A stretch of 64,000 nt of DNA from Pseudomonas sp. CHM02 (GTDB lineage Bacteria > Pseudomonadota > Gammaproteobacteria > Pseudomonadales > Pseudomonadaceae). This document shows, one piece after another, positions 18,486 to 27,702 of the stretch. The first letter of the stretch is position 1, and the number at the start of each line of letters is the position of its first letter. The translations under genes were made by a program, and so were the position numbers. Where the stretch lies: the NCBI RefSeq assembly GCF_000612585.1, contig NZ_JFCA01000034.1, positions 1 through 64,000 on the forward strand, read 5' to 3'. The notes below the pieces were generated by a model, which worked only from the letters and a program-made list of their open reading frames with translations, searched no databases and had not been told where the DNA came from.

Positions 18486-19664
18486 GTGCGCTCGACCGAA
18501 GTTGTGATCATTGGCGCCGGCGCCGCTGGCTTGATGTGCGCGCTGACGGCCGCCGGGCGTGGGCGCAAGGTGATGTTGATCGACCATGCGAACAAGGCCG
18601 GCAAGAAGATCCTGATGTCCGGCGGTGGCCGTTGCAACTTCACCAATATGTACACCGAGCCGGCCAACTTCCTCTCGCACAACGAACACTTCTGCAAATC
18701 CGCCCTGGCGCGCTACACCCAGTGGGACTTTATCGGGCTGGTGGCCAAACACGGCGTGCCGTACCACGAGAAAAAGCTCGGCCAGTTGTTCTGCGATAAC
18801 AAGTCCAGCGACATCCTCGGCATGTTGCTCGACGAGTGCATCCAGGTCGGTGTGAGCATGCACCTGGACACGTCGGTCCAGGAGATTGCCAAGCTGGAAG
18901 CCGGTTATCAGTTGCAAACCACCTTGGGTGAACTGCGCTGCGAATCCCTGGTGATCGCCACCGGCGGCCTGTCGATCCCGACTCTGGGTGCCACCGGTTT
19001 TGGTTACCAGGTAGCCAAGCAGTTCGGCCATGAACTGCTGCCGACCCGCGCAGGTTTGGTGCCATTTACCATTACCGATCAGCTCAAGGACTTGTGCGGC
19101 GAGCTGTCCGGTACTTCCGTGGATTGCCTGGTCAGCTGCAACGACCAGAGCTTTCGCGAGAACATCCTGTTTACCCACCGTGGTCTCAGTGGCCCGGCGA
19201 TTTTGCAGATTTCGTCGTACTGGGAATCCGGCGACACGGTAGAAATCAACCTGCTGCCCGACCACGACGCGCACACCTGGCTGCAACAGCAACAGGTCGA
19301 GCACCCCAATAGCGAGTTGAAAACCCTACTGGGTGAGATCTTCACCAAGAAGATGGCCAACCTGTTGGCGCAAATCTGGTTTGTGTCCAAGCCGATGAAG
19401 CAATACACCCACGCCGAAGTGGCCGACATCGCGCAAAAGTTGTCGAGCTGGCAGTTGGTGCCGGCAGGTACTGAAGGCTATCGCACGGCCGAGGTGACGC
19501 TGGGTGGCGTGGACACACGTGAAGTGTCGTCCAAGACCATGGAATCGCTGAAAAGCCCGGGGCTGTACTTTATTGGTGAAGTGCTGGATGTGACCGGCCA
19601 CCTGGGCGGGTTCAACTTCCAGTGGGCGTGGGCATCCGGCTACGCCGCCGCGCAATACGCCTGA
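18486..19664 (+). CDS. FAD-dependent flavoprotein, HI0933/YhiN family
   Basis: 392 residues. The N-terminal dinucleotide motif VVIIGAGAAGLMCALTAAGRG and the family block KKILMSGGGRCNFTN are both present, and the C-terminus has GEVLDVTGHLGGFNFQWAWASGY. The family resembles bacterial flavoproteins with an unknown substrate. The start is GTG 18486 behind GTGAGGA; the annotated N-terminus begins two residues before the FAD strand. It is 92 bases after dbpA on the same strand. The physiological role is not established. Confidence 0.88.
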   Translation: MRSTEVVIIGAGAAGLMCALTAAGRGRKVMLIDHANKAGKKILMSGGGRCNFTNMYTEPANFLSHNEHFCKSALARYTQWDFIGLVAKHGVPYHEKKLGQLFCDNKSSDILGMLLDECIQVGVSMHLDTSVQEIAKLEAGYQLQTTLGELRCESLVIATGGLSIPTLGATGFGYQVAKQFGHELLPTRAGLVPFTITDQLKDLCGELSGTSVDCLVSCNDQSFRENILFTHRGLSGPAILQISSYWESGDTVEINLLPDHDAHTWLQQQQVEHPNSELKTLLGEIFTKKMANLLAQIWFVSKPMKQYTHAEVADIAQKLSSWQLVPAGTEGYRTAEVTLGGVDTREVSSKTMESLKSPGLYFIGEVLDVTGHLGGFNFQWAWASGYAAAQYA

Positions 19665-19687
19665 CAAAAGGCTGTACTCGGTCAAAA

Positions 19688-19760
19688 TGTGGGAGCTGGC
19701 TTGCCTGCGATAGCGGTGGTGAATTCATCGCCGCCATCGCAGGCAAGCTAGCTCCCACAT
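19688..19760. repeat. Paired REP element, GTGGGAG type
   Basis: GTGGGAGCTGGCTTGCCTG is mirrored by CAGGCAAGCTAGCTCCCAC. One arm has a single change (CTAGC for CCAGC) that is not compensated in the other arm. Confidence 0.88.
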
Positions 19761-19870
19761 TCGTTTTGGGGTGGCACTCAAAAATATGCAATGAGATGTG
19801 ATCGCCACGCTTGCCGTGACGTCACTGATGGCTCAATTTAACGGCATCGTCCCGGAAGACTCCAGACTCC

Positions 19871-22054
19871 ATGTCATCGACCTCGTTCAAGCAGTCCATG
19901 CGGCGCCTGTGGGCACTGGATAAATTCAGCTACAGCATACGGGTGTTCATCGCCCTCACCGGCAGCATGGCGCTGTGCTGGTATCAGGATGAAATGACGC
20001 TGCTGATCCCGTTGTTCCTGGGGATTATCGCCAGCGCCCTGGCCGAGACCGATGACAGTTGGCAAGGCCGCCTCAACGCCCTGGCGGTGACGCTGGTGTG
20101 TTTCAGCATCGCCGCGCTGTCGGTGGAGCTGCTGTTCCCTTATCCGTGGATCTTCGCAATCTCCCTGGCCCTGGCCACCTTCTGCCTGACCATGCTCGGC
20201 GCCTTGGGCGAGCGCTATGGCGCGATTGCGTCGGCGACGCTGATCCTGTCGGTGTACACCATGATCGGCGTGGACCAGCGCGGCGGCGCCGTCTCCGACT
20301 TCTGGCACGAACCGTTGCTGCTGGTGGCCGGCGCTGCCTGGTACGGCGCGCTGTCGGTGCTGTGGCAGGCGCTGTTTTCCAACCAGCCGGTGCAGCAGAG
20401 CCTGGCACGACTGTTTCGCGAGCTGGGGCGTTACCTCAAGCTGAAGTCGTCGTTGTTCGAACCGATCCGCCAGCTGGATGTGGAAGCGCGACGCCTGGAG
20501 CTGGCCCAGCAGAACGGCCGCGTGGTGGCAGCGTTGAATGCGGCGAAGGAAATCATCCTGCACCGTGTAGGCAATGGTCGTCCCGGTTCGAAAGTCAGCC
20601 GCTACCTGAAGCTGTACTTCCTGGCCCAGGACATCCACGAACGCGCCAGCTCGTCCCACTACCCCTACAACGCCCTGGCCGAGGCCTTCTTCCACAGCGA
20701 CGTGCTGTTCCGTTGCCAGCGCCTGCTACGCCAACAAGGCAAGGCCTGCCAGACCCTGGCCGAATCGATCCAGATGCGCCAGCCATTCATCTATGACGAC
20801 AGCTTCGCCGAAGCCCTGGGCGACCTGAACGCGTCCCTGGAACACCTGCGCATCCAGAGCAACCCGGCCTGGCGCGGCCTGCTGCGCTCGTTGCGCGCCC
20901 TGGCGGCCAACCTGTCCACGCTGGACCGCCTGCTGGGCGACGCCAGCAACCCCGACAGCCTGGCGGACGCCACTGATAGCAACCTGCTGGACCGCGCCCC
21001 GCGCAACCTCAAGGAAATGTGGACGCGCCTGCGCACACAGATGACGCCGACGTCGCTGTTGTTCCGGCACGCGCTGCGTCTGTCCCTGGCGCTGACGGTC
21101 GGCTACGGCATGCTGCATGCGATCCACGCGTCCCAGGGCTACTGGATCATCCTCACCACGCTGTTTGTTTGCCAACCGAACTACGGCGCCACCCGGCGCA
21201 AGCTCGGCCAGCGGATCATCGGCACCGCCATCGGCCTCACCGTGGCATGGGCGCTGTTCGACCTGTTCCCGAGCCCCTTGGTGCAGTCAATGTTCGCCAT
21301 CGCCGCCGGCCTGGTGTTCTTTATCAACCGCACCACCCGCTACACCCTGGCCACTGCAGCCATCACCTTGATGGTGCTGTTCTGCTTCAACCAGGTCGGC
21401 GATGGCTACGGGCTGTTCCTGCCGCGACTGTTGGATACCTTGCTCGGCAGCCTGATCGCCGGCCTGGCGGTGTTCCTGTTCCTGCCGGACTGGCAAGGCC
21501 GCCGCTTGAACAAAGTGCTGGCCAACACCCTGAGCTGCAACAGCATCTACCTGCGCCAGATCATGCAGCAGTACGCCGCCGGCAAGAGCGACGACCTGGC
21601 CTACCGCCTGGCCCGGCGCAATGCGCACAACGCCGATGCGGCGCTGTCCACCACCCTGGCGAACATGCTGATGGAGCCGGGGCACTTCCGTAAGGAGGCG
21701 GACGTGGGCTTCCGCTTCCTGGTGCTGTCGCACACCTTGCTGAGTTATTTGTCAGGCCTGGGCGCGCACCGCGAAACCCAATTGCCGGCCGAAGTGCGTG
21801 AGCATCTGATCGACGGCGCCGGGAATACCTTGGCAGCGAGCATCGATGAAATCGCCACGGGGTTGGCCAACAAGCAGCCGATTGCGATTCAGAGCGATGC
21901 TGAAGAAGCCCTGGCAACAGACCTGGAGCAGATGCCGGATGAGATTGATGAAGGGCAGCGGTTGGTGCAGACGCAGTTGGCGTTGATATGCCGGCAGTTG
22001 GGGCCGTTGCGCACCTTGGCGGCGCATCTGATCAAAGACACCAGCGCGGCCTGA
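19871..22054 (+). CDS. yccS: YccS/YhfK-type inner-membrane protein (FUSC family)
   Basis: 727 residues. Two hydrophobic bundles (about residues 20-150 and 400-535) are separated by a long soluble region, the layout of the FUSC/aromatic-acid-exporter-like family. The second bundle carries the family stretch QGYWIILTTLFVCQPNYGATRRKLGQRIIGTAIG. The exact substrate is unknown; relatives are linked to efflux of aromatic acids or fusaric acid. ATG 19871 gives a basic N-terminus (MSSTSFKQSMRRLWALDKF). It appears to be a single-gene unit between two repeats. Confidence 0.85.
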   Translation: MSSTSFKQSMRRLWALDKFSYSIRVFIALTGSMALCWYQDEMTLLIPLFLGIIASALAETDDSWQGRLNALAVTLVCFSIAALSVELLFPYPWIFAISLALATFCLTMLGALGERYGAIASATLILSVYTMIGVDQRGGAVSDFWHEPLLLVAGAAWYGALSVLWQALFSNQPVQQSLARLFRELGRYLKLKSSLFEPIRQLDVEARRLELAQQNGRVVAALNAAKEIILHRVGNGRPGSKVSRYLKLYFLAQDIHERASSSHYPYNALAEAFFHSDVLFRCQRLLRQQGKACQTLAESIQMRQPFIYDDSFAEALGDLNASLEHLRIQSNPAWRGLLRSLRALAANLSTLDRLLGDASNPDSLADATDSNLLDRAPRNLKEMWTRLRTQMTPTSLLFRHALRLSLALTVGYGMLHAIHASQGYWIILTTLFVCQPNYGATRRKLGQRIIGTAIGLTVAWALFDLFPSPLVQSMFAIAAGLVFFINRTTRYTLATAAITLMVLFCFNQVGDGYGLFLPRLLDTLLGSLIAGLAVFLFLPDWQGRRLNKVLANTLSCNSIYLRQIMQQYAAGKSDDLAYRLARRNAHNADAALSTTLANMLMEPGHFRKEADVGFRFLVLSHTLLSYLSGLGAHRETQLPAEVREHLIDGAGNTLAASIDEIATGLANKQPIAIQSDAEEALATDLEQMPDEIDEGQRLVQTQLALICRQLGPLRTLAAHLIKDTSAA

Positions 22055-22056
22055 CC

Positions 22057-22168
22057 TATGGCGAGCGGGCTTGTCGAATCGTCGCACCGCCCGCGTTGGA
22101 GTGCGAAGCGCTCCCAAGATTTTTGGGGCCGCTGCGCAGCCCAATGCGGGGCCAGCCCGCTCGCCACA
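22057..22168. repeat. Family-2 repeat, full but diverged copy
   Basis: The left arm GGCGAGCGGGCTTGTCG is interrupted by a short insertion (AATCGTCGCACCG). The inner hairpins GAGTGCGAAGCGCTC and the GGGCCGCTGCGCAGCCC region match the copy at 11376-11505. The right arm reads GCCAGCCCGCTCGCCAC. It separates the convergent yccS and solute-binding genes. Confidence 0.75.
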
Positions 22169-22179
22169 AGAGGCACCCG

Positions 22180-22917
22180 CTACATGCCATGCTGCTTCAT
22201 CAACCGCGCATAACTGCCATCCGCCTTCATCCTGGCAATCTCTCGGTCAAAGCCGGCAACGATCTGCGCATGCTCGGGGTTCTTCAGGCTGACCAGGATA
22301 TGCAGGCTGTTTTCGCTCAGCGGTTTGGGTAAAAACTCCACGGCACTGCGCACTCGCGCCGACTCGCGCGACAGGTAATAGCGCGCCACATATTCGTCCT
22401 CCACCGTCAGCCGCACCCGCTGCGCCGCCAGCATACGCACGGCCATGGCGAAGTTATGCACAGGGATTTTCTGTAGCTGCGCATCCCCATCGAACGCCGC
22501 CGAATAGGCATAACCGCGCACCACGGCGATGGGGTAATCGTGCAGTTGCTCGAGGTTCTGGAACTCAATGGGATCGTCGCGGCGCTTGATGAAGCGCACG
22601 CGGTTGAGCAGGTATTCTCCAGAGAACTGCCCCAACTGCGTACGGGCATCGTCGTACCAGGCGTTGACCAGCACGTCATAGCGCCCTTCGCCCACGCCCA
22701 TCAGCGCCCGGGCCCAGGGCACCTGTTCAAAATCGCTGGCGTAACCCGCACGGGCCAGGGCGGTACTGACGATATCAGTGGCCAACCCACCGTTGATCAA
22801 GGTGGCATCGGTAAAGGGTGGCCAGGCATCCGCAACCAGGCGCAAGCGCTGTGCGAATGCCGGCTGGGCCAGCAACAACACTCCAATCAAAGCAACGGCA
22901 CGAGAGAATCGCGGCAT
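22180..22917 (-). CDS. Periplasmic substrate-binding protein, family 3 (amino-acid type)
   Basis: 245 residues with a signal peptide (MPRFSRAVALIGVLLLAQPAFAQ). The mature part begins LRLVADAWPPFTD, the usual opening of SBP_bac_3 proteins, and ends in a second lobe typical of the group. No permease or ATPase gene is adjacent, so it may feed a distant ABC system or serve as a sensor-like binding protein. ATG 22917 was preferred to a TTG two codons earlier because AAGGA lies 8 bases upstream. Confidence 0.8.
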   Translation of the reverse strand: MPRFSRAVALIGVLLLAQPAFAQRLRLVADAWPPFTDATLINGGLATDIVSTALARAGYASDFEQVPWARALMGVGEGRYDVLVNAWYDDARTQLGQFSGEYLLNRVRFIKRRDDPIEFQNLEQLHDYPIAVVRGYAYSAAFDGDAQLQKIPVHNFAMAVRMLAAQRVRLTVEDEYVARYYLSRESARVRSAVEFLPKPLSENSLHILVSLKNPEHAQIVAGFDREIARMKADGSYARLMKQHGM

Positions 22918-23118
22918 GCTCAAAGTCCTTGGCAGGCAGGCGGTGGCCTTAGCTCAGGCGGGGCCTGAGATTCTAACAGTAGCTCAGATTACACAAAGAA
23001 ACCGGCACCGGACGCACTCAATGATGGCTATTTGACTTCACTCACAAAAATAGCTGATTTAGACAGCGTTGCCGGCTGCGCTTACTATCCGAAACAGACA
23101 TTTATAAGAGAACACACC

Positions 23119-23571
23119 ATGACAGTTGAATGGGTCTGCAAACATCACGATGACCTCGGCAAGGAGCAGCTTTACGCCATCCTGCGTCTGCGTAACGAGG
23201 TGTTTGTCGTCGAGCAGAAATGCGTTTACCAGGATCTCGACGGACAGGATTTGTCGGGCGACACCCACCACCTGATGGCCTGGCAGAATGACCAACTGGT
23301 GGCTTACCTGCGCCTGCTGGACCCTGAGTCCCAAGGCGGTGATGTGGTGATCGGCCGGGTGATCGTGGCACCGGTGACACGTGGCACCGGGCTGGGGCAT
23401 CGGATGATGGAAGAGACACTCAAGCAGATTGCCGATATCTGGCCCGAGACACCGATATTCCTGTCAGCCCAGGCGCACCTGCAGGGCTACTACGGGCGTT
23501 ATGGGTTCGTAGTGGCCGGTGAGGAATACCTTGAGGATGATATTCCGCACATTGGCATGAGAAAGGACTAG
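23119..23571 (+). CDS. elaA: GNAT-family N-acetyltransferase, ElaA type
   Basis: 150 residues. The acetyl-CoA-binding GNAT core is seen in VVIGRVIVAPVTRGTGLGHRMMEETLKQI, with the ElaA signature LYAILRLRNEVFVVEQKCVYQDLDGQD near the N-terminus. The substrate is unknown. ATG 23119 was chosen as the ElaA-like start. The last four bases overlap the end of the convergent winged-helix gene. Confidence 0.87.
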   Translation: MTVEWVCKHHDDLGKEQLYAILRLRNEVFVVEQKCVYQDLDGQDLSGDTHHLMAWQNDQLVAYLRLLDPESQGGDVVIGRVIVAPVTRGTGLGHRMMEETLKQIADIWPETPIFLSAQAHLQGYYGRYGFVVAGEEYLEDDIPHIGMRKD

Positions 23572-23864
23572 GGGTAACCCAGCACCTGCTTGATCTGCCC
23601 CAGGTTTGCCTCGATCCAGCGCCGATCAATCGCCCCCCAGCTGCGAATCCGATAGTGCCCGGCATGGTTGCGGGCGCCGTCTTCCTGTTCGAACTCACAC
23701 AGGATATCCAGGTCGGCCAATGCCGCAATCGTGTCCTGCGCCGTGCGCCGGGGCATGCCGGTGGCGTCGGTCAGGGCCGGGACGTTGCTGGCCTGGCCGC
23801 TGTCGATCAGGTAGGCCACGTACAGGCGGCGGTAAAAGCTGCTCTTGGTCTTGCTCACATCCAT
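23568..23864 (-). CDS. Small winged helix-turn-helix protein
   Basis: 98 residues with a winged-helix profile: RRLYVAYLIDSG, PALTDATGMPRRTAQDTIAALADLDI as the likely recognition helix region, and GHYRIRSWGAIDRRWIEAN as the wing and tail. No ligand domain is present. It lies 19 bases downstream of the YgjP-like peptidase gene on the same strand, so the two probably share a transcript. It likely binds DNA, with unknown targets. Confidence 0.72.
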   Translation of the reverse strand: MDVSKTKSSFYRRLYVAYLIDSGQASNVPALTDATGMPRRTAQDTIAALADLDILCEFEQEDGARNHAGHYRIRSWGAIDRRWIEANLGQIKQVLGYP

Positions 23865-23883
23865 GGTCGGTCGCCTTGTGCGG

Positions 23884-24384
23884 TCAGGGCCTGCCCTGCA
23901 GGTCGCGGTACGTGAGGTAGACGCGCAGGTCGAATTCCACCTGATGGTAGCCCGGCATCATGTATTCACAGAGTTTGTAGAACGCCTTGTTGTGGTCCGA
24001 CTCCTTGAAGTGCGCCAGTTCATGTACCACGATCATGCGCAGAAACTCGGGCGCGGCTTCCTTGAACAGCGCGGCAATGCGGATCTCTTTCTTGGATTTC
24101 AGATTGCCGCCTTGCACCCGTGAGATCGTGGTGTGCAGGCCGAGGGCGCGGTGAGTCAGGTCCAGGCGGTTATCGAACAGCACCTTGTCGATCGCCGGCG
24201 CATTACGCAGGTGTTCCTGCTTCAAGGCCAGGGCATAGGTATACAACGCCTTGTCGCTCTGCACGGCGTGGCGTTCGGGGTAACGTTGTTCCAGGTAGGC
24301 ACCCAACTGGTCCTTGGCGATCAGCTGGCGCACTTGCTCCTGGAGGGCGGCGGGATACGCCTGGAGGTATTTCAGCGCGGTCAT
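23884..24384 (-). CDS. YgjP-like metallopeptidase domain protein
   Basis: 166 residues. The zinc motif HELAHFKESDH (HExxH with a downstream histidine) is followed by NKAFYKLCEYMMPGYHQVEFDLRVYL, matching the YgjP/DUF45 peptidase family. There is no signal peptide, so it is probably cytoplasmic. The substrate is unknown. It is the first gene of a two-gene unit with the winged-helix gene. Confidence 0.82.
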   Translation of the reverse strand: MTALKYLQAYPAALQEQVRQLIAKDQLGAYLEQRYPERHAVQSDKALYTYALALKQEHLRNAPAIDKVLFDNRLDLTHRALGLHTTISRVQGGNLKSKKEIRIAALFKEAAPEFLRMIVVHELAHFKESDHNKAFYKLCEYMMPGYHQVEFDLRVYLTYRDLQGRP

Positions 24385-24426
24385 GGGTTCTGCAACAGGG
24401 CTCGGATGGCCGCCAGTGTAGCGAAT

Positions 24427-26532
24427 TCAGCGCACGCGGGCGCGGCACCAATGCGCCACTTCCTCCGCCACCAACGGCTGTGCCGCCAATGGGCCTTGAA
24501 TAAACGGGCAACCATTGGCCTTGAGCCATTGGGCTTGTTCTTCGCTTTCCACACCCTCGGCGACCACGGCCACCTCAAAATGCCCGCACAACTCGATAAT
24601 GCTGCGCGCCATCACCGCATCCCGCGCGGAACCCGGCAGGCGCGCCACCAATTGCGGGTCGAGCTTGAGGGTGTCAAACGCCAGATCGCGCAGATGCGCC
24701 AGGGAACAATTGCCCAGGCCGAAGTCATCCAAGGCGGTTCGCACGCCAATCTGGCGCAATAACTTGAGCTGCTTGGTCGACTCTTCCAGGTTGTTCATCA
24801 GGCTGTCTTCGCTGATCTCCACCTCCAACTGGTGCCCCTGCAAGCCATGTCGCTCGAGCACCTGCTGCAGTTGGATCGCCAGGTTAGGCATATTGAACTG
24901 GTTGCTGCTCAGGCTCACGCTCAGCACCAGATCATCATCGAAGGTGGCCTGCCACGCCTGGCGCTGCGCGGCGACCTGTTGATAGATCCATGTACTCAGT
25001 TGGCTGATCAACCGCGCCTCTTCCAGCAACGGCAAGAACAGCCCCGGCGGCACATCGCCGACACTCGGGTGCTGCCAGCGCAACAGCGCTTCGACGCCGC
25101 GCACACGGCCGTCCTCCAGGGAGATCTGGGGTTGGTAGACGAGGGTGAAATCCTTGTTTTGAATTGCCGTGCGCACGCTGTCTTCGAGCATCAGTCGCGA
25201 GCGAGCGCGGCCGTTCATTTCCTGGTCGTAATAGCGATATTGCTGACGACCCGCACGCTTGGCTTCGTACATGGCAATGTCAGCCGCACGCAGCAGGCCA
25301 TTCAAGTCCGAGCCGCAATCGGGGAACGTGGCGATGCCAATGCTGACGCCGAGTACCACATCCAGGCCATCCACCTGCTGGCAGATCGACACGCGTTCGA
25401 TCAGTTTTTCCGCAATCTTCGCCGCCTGCTCGGGGAACTCCAGCTCCAGCAGCGCGGTGAATTCGTCCCCGCCCATGCGCCCGAGAATGTCGCAAGAGCG
25501 CAAGCACCCTTGCAATTGCTCCGAAACCCAGCGCAAGACCCGGTCACCGGCGTCATGGCCAAGGGAATCGTTGACCCGCTTGAAGCCGTCGAGATCCAGG
25601 TAGAGCAATACCAAAGACGGCTCCACCCGTTCGTTGCGCAGCAGGGTGTTCTCCACCGCCTGATAGAAACCGCGCCGGTTCAGCAAACCGGTCAATGGGT
25701 CCGTGACCGCCTGGAACTCCAGTTGCTGATGCAGGTGGCGCACCTCGGACATATCCAGCACCGTCACCACCATCGCTTTCTGCTCGGCAGGCAACGGCGC
25801 ACAGGACAAGGCCACCGGTACCTGCTGGCCGCGGCCGGTGCGCAAGATCGCATCGTGCACGCGCCAAGTGTCGCTCTGGCGGTAAGCGGTGTACATCTGC
25901 GAATCGAGCCACGCGGGCACGTGGGGTTTCTGCAGGAAGCTCAAGAACTCTTGCCCCTGCAGCTCATCCATCGTGGCGTTGAGCAGGCGTGAAATCGCCG
26001 GGTTGGCGTACTCGATCACGCCCGCCTCGCTCACCACCAGAATGCCTTCGGCGGCGTTGTCCAATACCGAGGCATTGAAAGCACGCGCGGACTCCAGGTC
26101 ATGGCTCAGGCGCTGCAAGGCCCGGCGATTGCGCTGGTGCTCCAGCAACGCCTGGACCTTGGGCTTGAGGATATGCGGGTCGAAGGGTTTGAACAGGTAA
26201 TCGATGGCACCGCTGGCGTAGCCTTCCAGCACGGCGGCGGGTGATTGGGCATTGGCGCTGAGAAAGATGATCGGCGTCATCCGCGTGCGCTGGCTGCCGC
26301 GCATCAGGCGGGCGACTTCAAAGCCGTCCATGCCGGGCATCTTCACATCCAGCAACACCAGGTCGACTTCATGCTCCAGCAGCAATTCGAGGGCTTCCAG
26401 GCCGGAACCGGCAGTGATCACCTGCCAGTCTTCCCGCTGCAAAAGTGCGCGCATGCTGAGCAGGTTTTCCGGGTAGTCATCGACCACCAAAAGAACCGAA
26501 TCGCCATCGCCGTGGTGTGGAGCGCAATCCAT
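24427..26532 (-). CDS. Response regulator with PAS, GGDEF and EAL domains (c-di-GMP turnover)
   Basis: 701 residues. REC domain 12-128 with phosphoacceptor Asp62 (LLDVKMPGMDG); PAS about 150-265; GGDEF domain with intact motif at 354-358; EAL domain with the motif at 481-483 and DDFG at 602-605. The position that is normally the metal-binding asparagine of VNLS is serine (VSLSSNQF, Ser540), so phosphodiesterase activity may be reduced. The other EAL residues (EISE, TLKLD, AEGVES, QGPLAAQPL) look normal. The sensor kinase is not adjacent. ATG 26532 follows AAGGA; a longer frame adds 20 unrelated residues. Confidence 0.92.
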   Translation of the reverse strand: MDCAPHHGDGDSVLLVVDDYPENLLSMRALLQREDWQVITAGSGLEALELLLEHEVDLVLLDVKMPGMDGFEVARLMRGSQRTRMTPIIFLSANAQSPAAVLEGYASGAIDYLFKPFDPHILKPKVQALLEHQRNRRALQRLSHDLESARAFNASVLDNAAEGILVVSEAGVIEYANPAISRLLNATMDELQGQEFLSFLQKPHVPAWLDSQMYTAYRQSDTWRVHDAILRTGRGQQVPVALSCAPLPAEQKAMVVTVLDMSEVRHLHQQLEFQAVTDPLTGLLNRRGFYQAVENTLLRNERVEPSLVLLYLDLDGFKRVNDSLGHDAGDRVLRWVSEQLQGCLRSCDILGRMGGDEFTALLELEFPEQAAKIAEKLIERVSICQQVDGLDVVLGVSIGIATFPDCGSDLNGLLRAADIAMYEAKRAGRQQYRYYDQEMNGRARSRLMLEDSVRTAIQNKDFTLVYQPQISLEDGRVRGVEALLRWQHPSVGDVPPGLFLPLLEEARLISQLSTWIYQQVAAQRQAWQATFDDDLVLSVSLSSNQFNMPNLAIQLQQVLERHGLQGHQLEVEISEDSLMNNLEESTKQLKLLRQIGVRTALDDFGLGNCSLAHLRDLAFDTLKLDPQLVARLPGSARDAVMARSIIELCGHFEVAVVAEGVESEEQAQWLKANGCPFIQGPLAAQPLVAEEVAHWCRARVR

Positions 26533-26843
26533 GCTACGTCTCTTCCTTAAGGAGCTGCTCCGGTCACTTTTGAGATAAACCCGGATAAACACTGAGGCCT
26601 CACTCTAGCCCCGGTTCCGAAAAATCAGAAGTAATGGCAGTGCCATCATTGCGCCAATTTTCAGCAAGCCGACTAACGGTAAGCGCCTGAAGCCCACGGA
26701 TCATGGGAAACATGGCTTTTTGACATTCATTTGACGCCAATAAATTGCCATCAATCGTTTAACAAGACGGTTAACACCACCTATAAAGAACCTGTCTGGC
26801 CCAAGGGCCATAGCCTACACCCCTCTGTAAAAAGGCCTACGCC
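26533..26843. promoter_or_regulatory. Divergent intergenic region ahead of the alginate lyase
   Basis: No gene is seen in this 311-bp stretch. It holds a consensus -35 box TTGACA (26720-26725) with only a weak -10 downstream, and a compact hairpin TGGCCCAAGGGCCA (26797-26810) within the probable leader of the lyase gene. Confidence 0.35.
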
Positions 26844-27509
26844 ATGATCGACCTATCTACCTGGAACCTCAGCATCCCGGTCGGCTCTCCGCCCGCCACC
26901 ATCGACACCCCGAAGCTGATGAATGGCTTCAAAGACCAGTATTTCCAGGCCGAAGGCAGCAATGTGCAATTCTGGACCCCCGTCACCGGCACCCGCACCG
27001 AAAATGCCGTGTACCCGCGCAGCGAACTGCGTGAAACCTACGCCGATGGGCGCCTGCGCAACTGGACCTACCCGGATGCGGACAACTTTCTACGCGCCAC
27101 CCTGGCCGTGAATCAAGTGCCCTCCACCGGCAAGATCGTGATCGGGCAGATCCACGCCTACGACAGCCAGAAACCGCTGATCAAGCTGGAGTATCAATTC
27201 AAGGAAAAAACCCAGACCGGCAACATCGTCGCCAAGGTGCGCATGCGTCCGGACGAGGACGAAGGTCGGGTAATCATCGTCGCGTCGAACGTGCCGCTGG
27301 AGAAAACGTTTACCTACGTCATCAACCTCAACAAGGCCGGACTGCTCAGCGTCTATGCCGCGGATGGCGAGTGGAATGAACGCATTGGCGCGGCGTGGGG
27401 CAGCAAGCCGTTATATTTCAAGGCCGGGGCCTATGTGCAGGACAACAGTGGCAACAGCAAGGAAGGCGCACGGGTGACCTTTGCGAAGTTGGATATTGAT
27501 CACGATTGA
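26844..27509 (+). CDS. Polysaccharide lyase family 7 (alginate lyase)
   Basis: Cleaves alginate by beta-elimination. The 221-residue protein is a single PL7 domain with the three family motifs in order: RSELRE (59-64), QIH (102-104) and YFKAGAYVQ (191-199). There is no signal peptide, as in the ~223-residue Pseudomonas PL7 enzymes. It is not linked to the alginate biosynthesis cluster here. Export by another route or intracellular action are both possible. It is monocistronic, followed by a REP pair. Confidence 0.9.
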   Translation: MIDLSTWNLSIPVGSPPATIDTPKLMNGFKDQYFQAEGSNVQFWTPVTGTRTENAVYPRSELRETYADGRLRNWTYPDADNFLRATLAVNQVPSTGKIVIGQIHAYDSQKPLIKLEYQFKEKTQTGNIVAKVRMRPDEDEGRVIIVASNVPLEKTFTYVINLNKAGLLSVYAADGEWNERIGAAWGSKPLYFKAGAYVQDNSGNSKEGARVTFAKLDIDHD

Positions 27510-27587
27510 GCATCGCCTAGTATTGCGTAGGCCTTGTCCTAACAAGCCCATAGATCATTCGCACTCTTGAATACACCAACGATCCAT

Positions 27588-27678
27588 GTGGGAGCCGGGC
27601 TTGCCCGCGATGGCGGTGTATCAGGCAACATTTTCGGTGGCTGGCCCACCGCCATCGCGGGCAAGCCCGGCTCCCACA
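27588..27678. repeat. Paired REP element, GTGGGAGCCGGGCTTGCCCG variant
   Basis: Both arms carry the variant with a longer GC stem (CCGGGCTTGCCCG against CGGGCAAGCCCGG). The centre is variable. It separates the alginate lyase from the structured leader at 27703. Confidence 0.9.
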
Positions 27679-27702
27679 GGGGTTCTGCGTCCTACAGGGC
27701 CG

